A stretch of 64,000 nucleotides of DNA, from the NCBI GenBank assembly GCA_016218805.1, contig JACRCW010000080.1:62001-126000 (forward strand). Reading direction: 5' to 3'. Under the pieces are notes generated by a model. The model did not search any database and was not told the DNA's origin. It was given only the letters and a program-made list of their open reading frames with translations. Numbering within the stretch: position 1 is the first letter of the stretch; every line of letters begins with the position of its first letter. The translations under genes and the position numbers were made by a program. The DNA comes from Deltaproteobacteria bacterium. Lineage in GTDB: Bacteria > Myxococcota > JACRCW01. Shown one piece after another: positions 1 to 13,662 of the stretch.

Positions 1-1267
<1,267 letters not shown>

Positions 1268-1408
1268 GGCTGCTCTCTCCTCGTTCCGGGCCCGGGCGGC
1301 CGTGCCGCCCATGGGACTTGTCGTCCGCCCGCACGGCGCACCCGCGCGTGGCGTATCCTTGGTTTCTGCCTCGTTCCCCGCGGTCGCCCCGGGGTCGTTA
1401 CCGCGCGC

Positions 1409-1436
1409 ACCATAAGCACCCCGGGCCGCCCGTCAA
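1409..1436 (-). promoter_or_regulatory. Putative sigma-70-type promoter of dnaK
   Basis: Read on the minus strand: TTGACG (-35, 1436-1431), a 16-bp spacer, then TATGGT (-10, 1414-1409). It lies in the gap before dnaK and would give a leader of about 135 nt. No convincing heat-shock sigma-32 consensus was recognised. Confidence 0.5.
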
Positions 1437-1486
1437 GGGGTGGAGACGCTCATCGGCACGGGGCTGGCATGCGGAAAACCGCCCGT

Positions 1487-2884
1487 TCAGCCCTGGTCGT
1501 CCTGGTACACGCGAACCTGGCTCACCTGGTACTGCCGCCTGCCCGCCGCCCTTTCCGGAATGCGGTCGCGCACGGCCCCCTGGTGGGACCTGGGGGCGGG
1601 CGGATCACGCCGCTCAAACAGTTCCCCGTTGTCCCCGTCCACGTAGAAGCGCCGCTCCCCGCCGTCGCCCGGGTCGTTGAACCTGTAGAACACCTTGCCA
1701 TCGGCGTCGTAGTCGCGCCCCTTGACCACGACAAAGTGGTCCGTCACCCGGTCCCTGTTGGCCTCGCCGCCGGGCGCCTTCCCCTGTGCACGGTTGGCCC
1801 GTTGCTGCTCCCGGTCCTTATAGCTGACACCCACCAGCACCGGCCGCCCGCGGTCCAGGCAAGTGTCGATGTAGTTGCGCCCGATCTGGGCCTGCAGCGG
1901 ATTGACCAGGACGCGGCCGTCGTCATCCTCTTCGTCCGCAACCTGGATGGCTGAATAGGGCCCCGCCAGGCGCGGTCCCGTTTCGCCATTGGCGTCGTCC
2001 ACCATGGCCGTGGCCGTGGCAAAACACGCGGTGGCGGGGTCCAGGGGTTTGAGATCCCTGAGTTTGTTTTGGGCGCCCCCAATCTTTTGGTTCAGCGCTT
2101 TGGCGTCCCGCCCGCTCACCAGGGCAAGCTGCTGTTGCATCGCTGCGATCTGGCTGGTCAACGCTTCCCGCGCCGCCGGCAAATGGGCATTCCAGGTCTC
2201 GGCGAAGTCGGCTTGGTCGCGGCGCGCCACCGCCACGGCAACCGGTTTGCGTTCCGCCTCGGCCACGGCGGCGGCGTTGGCCACCGCCAGGTCCGCCAGG
2301 GGCGCATGAACCTGGTTCCCTCCGGGGGCGCGCGCTCCCAGGCGCGCATGGTTGGCGTCAATCTCGTGTTCCAGGGCCATCACAACGGCCTGGCCCTGGG
2401 GTCCTGGAGCGCGCTGCAGCAGCTTGAACAGCCCGTCATACTCCGAGGCCCGCAGCAGCCCATCCGGACCCGCCAGCCGCCGCAACTCGTGCAATCCAAT
2501 GCCCGCCTCCACCAGCGCCTTCATGGTTGGGCGCGCCAGATGATTGAGGTCCACCGTGGAGTAAGGACCCAATTTTCTCAGACGGTGCACATCCGCGCGC
2601 GACGGAGCAGGCACAACCTTCGCGGGTGCTGCGTTCCCCGGCGCGCCTTTGGCCGCCGCCTTGCGGCCCGGCCGCTCCAGCACCGCCGCCTTTCCGTCCG
2701 CGGGCGCCGGGGCACGGGTGGCATCCGCAAGGGACCGGCTGACCGCTTCCTCCTCGGAGAAATAGCGCCCGATCGCCTTCAGACCGTCTGAGATGGCGTC
2801 CATCCAGCCGCGTTGTTGTGGTGTCAGACCCGGGCCTGCAACGCCGGATGAAGATGTTGTCCGCCCGGCCTTCTGCGCTTCCAT
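1487..2884 (-). CDS. Predicted papain/C39-like cysteine peptidase-domain protein
   Basis: A 465-residue protein without an obvious signal peptide. The first about 280 residues are Ala/Pro/Lys-rich, with a helical region (about 95-260). The C-terminal about 180 residues look like a circular papain/C39-type fold: Cys287 in ACFATATAMV, a buried strand GRPVLVGVSY, His383 in VTDHFVVVKG and an Asn-Asp pair in YRFNDPG, giving a plausible Cys-His-Asn/Asp triad. Such domains occur in bacterial toxins, secreted effectors and maturation peptidases; the substrate here is unknown. The ATG at 2884 has AAGGGG 5-6 nt upstream and is preferred to the GTG two codons earlier. No secretion genes adjoin it. Function is inferred from motif spacing only. 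Confidence 0.55.
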   Translation of the reverse strand: MEAQKAGRTTSSSGVAGPGLTPQQRGWMDAISDGLKAIGRYFSEEEAVSRSLADATRAPAPADGKAAVLERPGRKAAAKGAPGNAAPAKVVPAPSRADVHRLRKLGPYSTVDLNHLARPTMKALVEAGIGLHELRRLAGPDGLLRASEYDGLFKLLQRAPGPQGQAVVMALEHEIDANHARLGARAPGGNQVHAPLADLAVANAAAVAEAERKPVAVAVARRDQADFAETWNAHLPAAREALTSQIAAMQQQLALVSGRDAKALNQKIGGAQNKLRDLKPLDPATACFATATAMVDDANGETGPRLAGPYSAIQVADEEDDDGRVLVNPLQAQIGRNYIDTCLDRGRPVLVGVSYKDREQQRANRAQGKAPGGEANRDRVTDHFVVVKGRDYDADGKVFYRFNDPGDGGERRFYVDGDNGELFERRDPPAPRSHQGAVRDRIPERAAGRRQYQVSQVRVYQDDQG

Positions 2885-2991
2885 GTTCACCCCCTTGGTG
2901 GTCCATGAGCTCTACAACAGTCCCCCCCACCCGCGTCATGACGCACCGTGGCAGTGGCGCGGCCGGGTTGCGGCGTGCCAGCCTTGGGCCC

Positions 2992-3702
2992 ATGACGCTT
3001 GCCCTGCTTGCAGACGGGTCGTGCTCCATGGCGGACCGGTGCCGCGTGGACGCCAACGGTGTCGCACCGGACTGCCCGCAGCTGCACAAGTGCGGCTCGT
3101 GCGTGCTGTGGAGCCCGCGCGAGCCCTCCCCCACGCGCCGCAACCTGGGCGTGTGCCTGCTGGAGAACGACGCGCGGCGGACGCTGGACTGCAACGCGTG
3201 GGCGTGCCCGTACTACCGGCCGCGCCGTGGCTCGCCTGCGGCCGCTGAACACCATGCCCGCCGCCGCATCCCCGCCCCGCGCACCTCGTCGTCGCGCGCG
3301 CTGGGCCGCGAGGCCCCCGCCCCCACGCCGGCCGCGCTGTCCATCCGCGCGCTGGAGGGCGCCCATGACGGCGGCGCCATTGCCGAGCTGGCGTTGGAGT
3401 GCGTGCTGGGCGGCCGCCGCGTTCCCCCGCTGCTGGAGCGCTTCCGCGGCGGCAGTGTCACGGTGACCCCCGCGGGGGGCGGGACGCCGTGGACGGTGCC
3501 GGTGGAGCGGTGGTTTGCCTGGGTGTGCGGGGTGAAAGCGGCGCTGGAGGCGCTGGAGGCGGAGGTGGGAGGGTGCGGCCTGGCCGCCGACGAGAAGGAG
3601 AAGATCCGCAGCGACATCAAGAGCATGCGCGGAACGCTGACGACCTTCAACGTGCTGTTCCGTGACCGGGAGGATCATTTCGTAGGGCAGAAGGGCGGCT
3701 GA
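2992..3702 (+). CDS. Cys-rich conserved hypothetical protein
   Basis: A 236-residue protein not recognised as a named family. The N-terminal about 65 residues hold eight or more cysteines in clustered pairs (for example CSMADRC, CGSC and CNAWAC), suggesting a metal-binding or disulfide module. An Ala/Pro-rich linker follows. The C-terminal about 120 residues appear folded, containing a Trp-rich segment (VERWFAWVCGVK) and a charged helix. There is no signal peptide, so a cytoplasmic zinc-binding module is more likely than secretion. The ATG at 2992 is chosen because longer versions run into the divergent peptidase gene; no clear ribosome binding site is seen. Confidence 0.6.
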   Translation: MTLALLADGSCSMADRCRVDANGVAPDCPQLHKCGSCVLWSPREPSPTRRNLGVCLLENDARRTLDCNAWACPYYRPRRGSPAAAEHHARRRIPAPRTSSSRALGREAPAPTPAALSIRALEGAHDGGAIAELALECVLGGRRVPPLLERFRGGSVTVTPAGGGTPWTVPVERWFAWVCGVKAALEALEAEVGGCGLAADEKEKIRSDIKSMRGTLTTFNVLFRDREDHFVGQKGG

Positions 3703-3765
3703 TCCGTGGGTGACGGGGAACTTCCGGCAGCGTAGCGTTGTCAGACGGCTGCGGAGGGCCTTGCC

Positions 3766-4644
3766 GTGCAGGACGAGGACCACCTCTTCGTAAGATGCCT
3801 CATGGTGGTGCTCACCGTCGTCGGTGGGTTCCTCAGCATGCTCGTGCTCAGCCCGGGGCCCGGGCAGGGCCTCCCTGATGGGGAGCCCGGCGCGGAGGCG
3901 CCCGCCCCCACCGTCAGGGCGCGCTGGGTCCGCACTGCGTTCTCGTTGCCCTCCGCGGGGCCCCGCCCGGCGCCCGCGCCGGTGCAGTCCGGTGACAGTG
4001 CGCTCGCGTTTGCGCGGCTGCTGGCACAGGAGGCGCTGGAGCCCCCCGCGCCGCCGCGTACGGGGCGGGACCGCGCGCAGGTGGCCGCCGCCAGCGTCCT
4101 GAGCGGTCCGGTGCTGGAACTGGCGCTGGACGGCCAGGGGGACCGGGACACGCCGTTTGCCCGCCGCCTGGCGGAGGAGACGCGTGGCGACGAGCCCGCC
4201 ACCCCGCCCCCGTGGGGCCTGGGGCTGCGCACGCACCGCGTGGCCGCCGTGGCGCTGCCCCCTGACGTGATGCCCGCGCTCAAGGAGATGGCGCCGGTGG
4301 AGATCATTGTGCGCCGCGTGGCCGCCATCCCGCGCCAGGAGGCGCCGTTGCGCGGCCAGGATCTGGATGATGACCCGCTGCCGGAGTTCCGCCGCTTCCT
4401 CCCGCGCGTGCAGGTGTGTGTGGCCCAGGCGCGCAAGCGCGGCGGCGTGCCGGTGGACGGCAAGGTGGTGCTGCGGTTCACGGTGGACCCGGACGGCTGG
4501 GTGCGCGAAGCGCGCGCCGTCGGCGGCACACTGTCTGACCCGGACGCGCGCGCTTGCGTGGAGTCCATGCTCACCCGGGACCGTTTCTTTGACCGGCGGC
4601 CCGTCGCGGTGCAGGCGGAGCGGGCGGTGATCGTGGCGCGGTGA
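3766..4644 (+). CDS. Membrane-anchored protein with AgmX/PglI-type TonB-like C-terminal domain
   Basis: A 292-residue protein starting with GTG, preceded by GGAGGG. One hydrophobic segment lies near residues 8-26. A long Pro/Ala-rich periplasmic spacer follows, and then about 80 residues resembling the AgmX/PglI C-terminal domain (TonB-C-like). Its features are VQVCVAQA, DGKVVLRFTVDPDGWV and a second cysteine (RACVESM), the same two-Cys layout as in the GltG-like protein at 18497. This domain class is typical of myxobacterial envelope machines, where it transmits force or contacts outer-membrane partners. No motor or barrel gene adjoins it; the next gene encodes a cyclic-nucleotide-binding protein. 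Confidence 0.7.
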   Translation: MQDEDHLFVRCLMVVLTVVGGFLSMLVLSPGPGQGLPDGEPGAEAPAPTVRARWVRTAFSLPSAGPRPAPAPVQSGDSALAFARLLAQEALEPPAPPRTGRDRAQVAAASVLSGPVLELALDGQGDRDTPFARRLAEETRGDEPATPPPWGLGLRTHRVAAVALPPDVMPALKEMAPVEIIVRRVAAIPRQEAPLRGQDLDDDPLPEFRRFLPRVQVCVAQARKRGGVPVDGKVVLRFTVDPDGWVREARAVGGTLSDPDARACVESMLTRDRFFDRRPVAVQAERAVIVAR

Positions 4645-4692
4645 GGCTCGCTTGACGCGGGGGACGGGCCGTCCACAGGATGCGTCCCTCGC

Positions 4693-5112
4693 ATGATCTC
4701 CACGGTGGAAAAGGTGCTGTTCCTCAAGGGCGTGGACCTGTTCTCGGCCATCCCGGGAGAGGACCTGTCCCAGATTGCCCAGATTGCGGATGAAGTGGAG
4801 ATGGACTCCGGCGAGACCATCTTCAAGGAGGGAGACCTTGGGGATTCGCTCTACCTCATCGTCTCCGGCAAGGTGCGCATCCACCGCGGGGACAAGGAGA
4901 TTGCGGTGCTGGGGGAAAAGCAGGTGTTCGGCGAGATGGCGCTGTTGGACAGCGAACCGCGCTCCGCCTCCGTCACCGCCACCACGGACGTCAGCCTGCT
5001 GAAGATCACCCAGGAGGACTTTGCGGACATCCTGGCTGAGAAGGGCGAGATTGCGCAGGGTATCATCAAGGTGCTCACGCGCCGGCTGCGCGGGCAGCTG
5101 ACGCGCAAGTGA
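4693..5112 (+). CDS. Cyclic-nucleotide-binding domain protein
   Basis: A 139-residue single-domain protein of the CAP/CNB fold without a DNA-binding or kinase domain. The phosphate-binding cassette is intact (FGEMALLDSEPRSASVTA): the conserved Glu that contacts the ribose and the Arg that contacts the cyclic phosphate are both present, so ligand binding is plausible. The C-terminal helix (IIKVLTRRLRGQLTRK) is basic. It probably acts as a stand-alone regulatory subunit; the partner is unknown. Its stop codon overlaps the ribosome binding site of the small membrane protein downstream, so the two are almost certainly co-translated. Confidence 0.85.
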   Translation: MISTVEKVLFLKGVDLFSAIPGEDLSQIAQIADEVEMDSGETIFKEGDLGDSLYLIVSGKVRIHRGDKEIAVLGEKQVFGEMALLDSEPRSASVTATTDVSLLKITQEDFADILAEKGEIAQGIIKVLTRRLRGQLTRK

Positions 5113-5123
5113 GGAGGACCGCC

Positions 5124-5453
5124 ATGGGTCTTTGGGAGCAAGCCACCGCCGCGGCCAGGGAGGCGCGCGCCGACCACGACCAGCTGCGCGCGCGTTGGGA
5201 GGAGGTTGCCCGCCGCCTGTTTGGCGCAGCACCGCGCCCGGCGGGAGAGACCGCGCCCACGCTCACCGTGGACCATGACGGCCACGCCCGCCCGGACGCG
5301 CAGCCCCACGCGCTGCGCATCCTGGGGCAGTCGCTGTTGCTCGCCGCCTCGTCACTGCTGGCCGCCGGGATGGCTTGGCTGGCCGCGTTCTTCCTGGGCC
5401 TCTACCTGTTCTTCCAGCGCCTGTTTGGCCTGCGCGTCCACGCCCCGGCCTGA
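5124..5453 (+). CDS. Small membrane protein co-transcribed with the CNB protein
   Basis: A 109-residue protein. The N-terminal half is a charged amphipathic helix (MGLWEQATAAAREARADHDQ and onwards). The C-terminal half has a transmembrane stretch at about residues 68-97, probably one long or two short helices, ending in a basic tail. The ATG at 5124 is preceded by GAGGAGG at 6-nt spacing; this Shine-Dalgarno overlaps the stop codon of the upstream gene. A strong hairpin follows, closing a two-gene unit. No family was recognised; it may anchor or respond to the cyclic-nucleotide-binding partner. Confidence 0.7.
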   Translation: MGLWEQATAAAREARADHDQLRARWEEVARRLFGAAPRPAGETAPTLTVDHDGHARPDAQPHALRILGQSLLLAASSLLAAGMAWLAAFFLGLYLFFQRLFGLRVHAPA

Positions 5454-5480
5454 CGCGCTCTCGGGACGCCACAAAACGTT

Positions 5481-5504
5481 GAGGGCCCCGTCACCGGGGC
5501 CCTC
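5481..5504 (+). terminator. Strong stem-loop after the CNB/membrane-protein operon
   Basis: A perfect 10-bp GC stem (GAGGGCCCCG / CGGGGCCCTC) with a 4-nt loop, 27 nt after the stop codon. There is no long T-run, as is common in GC-rich genomes. Confidence 0.7.
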
Positions 5505-5855
5505 GCGTCTCATTCCATCTCAACCGCGCCATTCCATTCCAAGCGACCGATCACCCAAACCAACATTCCATCCCATGAAAGGCCACCCGGAGGCGGCAAC
5601 GGGATTCACTTGAGCAACGGCCGCGCCAGGGTGGAACCCGCGCCCGGCCAGCGCGCAAAAAAACAAATCATGTCAAACTATTATGAACTCCACGCGGCCC
5701 CGGCGGCCCAGCCGACCCAACCGTGGAACGGCGCCCAGACCTGACAGGTCTGTCATGCCAGGTCCCATGAGCGTCACTGCGCGGCCCCCTCAGACAGGGC
5801 GGCCTGAACACGGGAATTCGGCGACGGGGCTCCCTCAAAGCCATGATCCACGGGG

Positions 5856-5887
5856 CCAATTCGCCGCGTCTGGACGCGGCGATTTGG
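5856..5887. repeat. Near-perfect 15-bp inverted repeat upstream of the Fic-family gene
   Basis: CCAATTCGCCGCGTC, a 2-nt spacer, then GACGCGGCGATTTGG: 14 of 15 positions pair. It ends 18 bp before a -35-like hexamer. It could be an operator, or a terminator stem, since a run of six T residues follows at about 5897-5902. Confidence 0.55.
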
Positions 5888-5905
5888 GAGCGTCCGTTTT
5901 TTCCA

Positions 5906-5934
5906 TTGACAGTCCGGATCCGGTCCGTTAGTTG
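5906..5934 (+). promoter_or_regulatory. Putative sigma-70-type promoter of the Fic-family gene
   Basis: A perfect TTGACA (-35) at 5906-5911, a 17-bp spacer, and TAGTTG (weak -10) at 5929-5934, about 130 bp before the start codon. Confidence 0.45.
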
Positions 5935-6069
5935 CGGCCACCAATTCTAAAACCGTAATGGCCCCGCACGGTTGGACCCAAGATTCAAAGCGGAGCCCCC
6001 CTGTCAGTTGGCCCAGTCGGACGCAGGCAGTTTGCCCGGCGGTGGGATTCCATCCCCTTGGAGGTTGAC

Positions 6070-6882
6070 ATGGCTGTGCAGGATTTTGATCTCAAGTCTC
6101 GCTACCTGGACGTGGACGACCGGCTGGTTGAGCTCAAGACGCTCGTGGAGGAGGCGAACTTTGCCCAGGCGGACTTCCGGGAAAAGTTTGACATGTCATG
6201 GATTTACCATGACTGCGGCCTGGAAGGTATTGTGCTGTCCTACCACGAGATCAAGGCCGCCATTGACCGCAAGGTGGCCTCTGACAACCACTTGCTGCCC
6301 ACCTACACGCTCATCAAGAACCTCAAGGGCGCCATGGACTACGTGCGGGACCAGGCCTCCCGCAAGACCTCCCGGGTCAGCGTCCAGATGATGCAGGACG
6401 TGCACGCCATCCTGGTGAAGGGCTTTGAGAAGTACGAGCCGGGCGCGTACCGCAAGGACATCCCCATCCACCGCAACTACTTCCACGAGATCTCACCGCC
6501 CCACAAGGTGGCCGCGCGCATTGAGAAGCTGATGGAGACCGTGCAGACGGCTGACTTCCGCTCGTGGCATCCCATCAAGCAGGCCGCTGCGTTCCACCAT
6601 GAGTTCCTGGGCGCGTTCCCGTTCACGGACCACTCGGGCCAGGTGGGCCGGTTGCTCATGAACTTCTTCCTGCTGCGCGGGGACTACCTGCCCGCCGTGA
6701 TCCACGCGGTGGACCGCCAGCGCTATTACGAGAGCCTGCGCGGCACCAACAGCCTGGCCCTGCGCGAACACCTGGTGGACGCCATGGAGAACGCGCTGGA
6801 GAGCGCCATCCAGTACCACCGTGACGCCCTCAAGACCGCTGAGCTGATGCGCCGGCAGTCCGGTTACGACGCCACCAAGTGA
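6070..6882 (+). CDS. Fic-family protein with degenerate catalytic motif
   Basis: A 270-residue Fic/DOC-fold protein. The helix context is clear: FHHEFLGAFPF at 175-185 and VGRLLMNFFLLRGDYLP after it match a Fic core. The HPFxDGNGRxxR signature, however, reads FPFTDHSGQVGR (183-194): the catalytic His is Phe183, Gly-Asn are His-Ser and the phosphate-binding Arg is Gln191; only the last Arg194 remains. AMP transfer is therefore unlikely. A helix resembling the inhibitory alpha segment, with Glu52 in LEG, is retained. The ATG at 6070 follows GGAGG by 5 nt. It may be a pseudoenzyme acting as a binding or regulatory protein, or use different chemistry. Confidence 0.8.
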   Translation: MAVQDFDLKSRYLDVDDRLVELKTLVEEANFAQADFREKFDMSWIYHDCGLEGIVLSYHEIKAAIDRKVASDNHLLPTYTLIKNLKGAMDYVRDQASRKTSRVSVQMMQDVHAILVKGFEKYEPGAYRKDIPIHRNYFHEISPPHKVAARIEKLMETVQTADFRSWHPIKQAAAFHHEFLGAFPFTDHSGQVGRLLMNFFLLRGDYLPAVIHAVDRQRYYESLRGTNSLALREHLVDAMENALESAIQYHRDALKTAELMRRQSGYDATK

Positions 6883-6892
6883 CGCCTCTGGG

Positions 6893-6926
6893 ACCCCGCG
6901 CCGTTCGACGAGGAACGACGCGGGGT
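6893..6926 (+). terminator. Stem-loop after the Fic-family gene
   Basis: Arms ACCCCGCGCCGTTC and GAACGACGCGGGGT pair at 13 of 14 positions around a 6-nt loop, 10 nt after the stop codon. There is no T-run. Confidence 0.6.
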
Positions 6927-6934
6927 TGCCCGCC

Positions 6935-6964
6935 TTGACACCCTTTCAAACCACGCGGTAGGTC
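6935..6964 (+). promoter_or_regulatory. Putative promoter of the membrane TPR gene
   Basis: A perfect TTGACA at 6935-6940, an 18-bp spacer and TAGGTC at 6959-6964, about 67 bp before the TTG start codon. Confidence 0.45.
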
Positions 6965-7030
6965 GCCGCCCGTTCTTTCCGACGGACGGAGCGAGTTCGC
7001 CGTTCGTCCCCGCATGCGGAGGGCCGCCCC

Positions 7031-8653
7031 TTGGCCAACCCCGAAAGCACCCCGTCGCAGGATCCGAAGGCCATGAAAAACGGCAAGGGCGAACGCTCCG
7101 CAGCGCTGATGGCGGAGCTGGAGAAACTTGCCGAGGTGGCGCCGGAGCACAAACGCTCCTTTGTCAAGGAGACCGCCGCGTTCCTGGCGTTCCTGGCCGT
7201 GCTGGGCGGCGTCTACGTGGGTTACAAGACGTGGGCCAAGCAGGCCGGCCAGGTGTTTGACACCCTGCGCGAGGTTCGCGACATCCAGCGCCAGGACTCC
7301 TACGACAAGCTCAAGGAGTCCAAGGCCAAGCTGGAAGAGACCATGGCGGTCAAGCAGGAGGGCCGGCTGGTGTCCCTGCTGGCGGAGACGGACGTGCTGT
7401 TGGCGTGCGTCCACCTGGAGGGTGGTGACACCCGCGCGGACGCTGAGAAGTGGACCGCCAAGGCCGCCGCGGACGACGTGCTGCGCGAAGAGCGCTACTC
7501 CGCCGAGGGGTACCTCAAGATCTGTGACGGCAAGGCCGCGGAAGCGGAAGAGTACCTGGCGCGCATCCTGAACAAGGGTGCCAGCCAGCCGCGCATCTAC
7601 CACGCGCTGGGCCTGGCCATGATGGCGCAGGGCAAGCTGGTGGAGGCGGACGCGGTGCTCAAGCAGGCCGCGGAAAAGGGCCCGGGCAACCCGCGCTTCC
7701 CCTACAGCTACGGCGAAGTGCTGCTGCGCCAGGGCCAGTACTGGGAGGCGGTGCAGCAGTACACGCGCGCGGTGAACATCAACGGCAGCCACGTGATGGC
7801 GCGCGTGGGCAAGGCGCTGGCTGAGGGCATGGCCGGCATCAGCGCGGAGAAGGTGCTCAAGGACATTGAGAAGGCGTTGGAGGGCGCACCGTCACAGGGC
7901 GAGAAGGCGTTTGCCCAGTACGCGCGCGCGGAGATTGCCGTGCGCAGCGGCTTCTTGGACGCGGGACTGCAGTTCCTGGCGGATTCCGAGAAGCAGGCCG
8001 GCGGCAAGTCGGATGCCCGCCACGCACTGCTGCGCGGGAAGATTGCCGCGCTCAAGGGTGACGAGGCGGCCGCCAACAAGGCGTTTGACGACGCGGCGAA
8101 GCGGGAGCCGGGCAACTCGCTCAGCTATTTCATGCCCGCGGCGCTGTTCATTGACCTGGGCAAGGGCGACGCCGCGCTGGCGCGCCTGCAGGCGTACACC
8201 AAGAACCGCAACGCGGAGAACCCGGCGTACTTTGCCCTGCTGGGAGATGCCCACGCGCTGCGCGGCAAGGCGGATGACGCCGCCAAGGCCTACCAACAGG
8301 CGCTGGAGAAGGATGAAGGCAACGTGCGCGCCACCATGGGCACGGGCCGCCTGCTGCTGGAGAAGAAGAAGTGGGAGGAGGCCGGCGCGCTGCTGGAGAA
8401 GGTGTCCACGGCGTGGCCCAACAACGGTGACCCCTGGTTCTACATGGGTGGCGCGTACATTGAGCAGAAGGACCCCGGCTACGCCGCGCAGATGTCCGAC
8501 AAGGCCGTGGAGCTGTACAAGAAGTCCAACGCCGAGCCGCGCTACCTCATCCGCGCCCTCAAGCTGTCCGCCAAGGCACATGAAATGGCCAAGAACAAGA
8601 AGGACGCTGAGGAACGCGTCAAGGCCATTCAGGAGCTGGAGAAGATCAAGTAG
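7031..8653 (+). CDS. Membrane-anchored TPR-repeat protein
   Basis: A 540-residue protein. A charged cytoplasmic N-terminus (about 48 residues) is followed by one transmembrane helix (AAFLAFLAVLGGVYVGYKTW, about 49-68), a coiled-coil stretch, and then tetratricopeptide repeats to the end. Repeats include IYHALGLAMMAQGKLVEADAV and AKAYQQALEKDEGNVRATMG. The start is TTG at 7031, with GGAGGG 7 nt upstream; it fits better than the later internal ATG. TPR arrays scaffold protein complexes, so this is probably an inner-membrane scaffold facing the periplasm. No enzymatic domain is visible and no partner is obvious from the neighbours. Confidence 0.8.
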   Translation: MANPESTPSQDPKAMKNGKGERSAALMAELEKLAEVAPEHKRSFVKETAAFLAFLAVLGGVYVGYKTWAKQAGQVFDTLREVRDIQRQDSYDKLKESKAKLEETMAVKQEGRLVSLLAETDVLLACVHLEGGDTRADAEKWTAKAAADDVLREERYSAEGYLKICDGKAAEAEEYLARILNKGASQPRIYHALGLAMMAQGKLVEADAVLKQAAEKGPGNPRFPYSYGEVLLRQGQYWEAVQQYTRAVNINGSHVMARVGKALAEGMAGISAEKVLKDIEKALEGAPSQGEKAFAQYARAEIAVRSGFLDAGLQFLADSEKQAGGKSDARHALLRGKIAALKGDEAAANKAFDDAAKREPGNSLSYFMPAALFIDLGKGDAALARLQAYTKNRNAENPAYFALLGDAHALRGKADDAAKAYQQALEKDEGNVRATMGTGRLLLEKKKWEEAGALLEKVSTAWPNNGDPWFYMGGAYIEQKDPGYAAQMSDKAVELYKKSNAEPRYLIRALKLSAKAHEMAKNKKDAEERVKAIQELEKIK

Positions 8654-8713
8654 GCGGGTAACCGGGCGGACGGCAGCGACGCCCCCACCGTTTTATGCCA
8701 ATGCATGCCGTAC

Positions 8714-13593
<4,880 letters not shown>

Positions 13594-13610
13594 GTCATTG
13601 ACGACGAGAA

Positions 13611-13641
13611 GCGCCCCCTCCCCGCGCCGGGGCGGGGGCGC
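13611..13641 (+). terminator. Stem-loop between gap-pgk and the PGK-like gene
   Basis: A 13-bp GC-rich stem with one mismatch (GCGCCCCCTCCCC / GGGGCGGGGGCGC) and a 5-nt loop, 17 nt after the fusion's stop codon. It may attenuate read-through into the downstream genes. Confidence 0.5.
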
Positions 13642-13662
13642 GGCTCCTCCCCCCAACCCACC

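Larger units (their letters stand above)
5505..6069 (+). other. 565-bp non-coding gap
   Basis: No convincing gene is seen; short open frames here have Pro/Arg-rich translations typical of chance frames. The gap holds an AT-rich patch near 5655-5685 that stands out in this genome, a near-perfect inverted repeat at 5856-5887, and a promoter-like sequence at 5906-5934. It probably serves as the regulatory region of the Fic-family gene. Confidence 0.6.

Noticed and set aside
5683..5931. Open frame of 82 codons in the gap before the Fic-family gene
   Set aside because: Pro/Arg-rich composition, no ribosome binding site, and it contains the inverted repeat; reads as non-coding.
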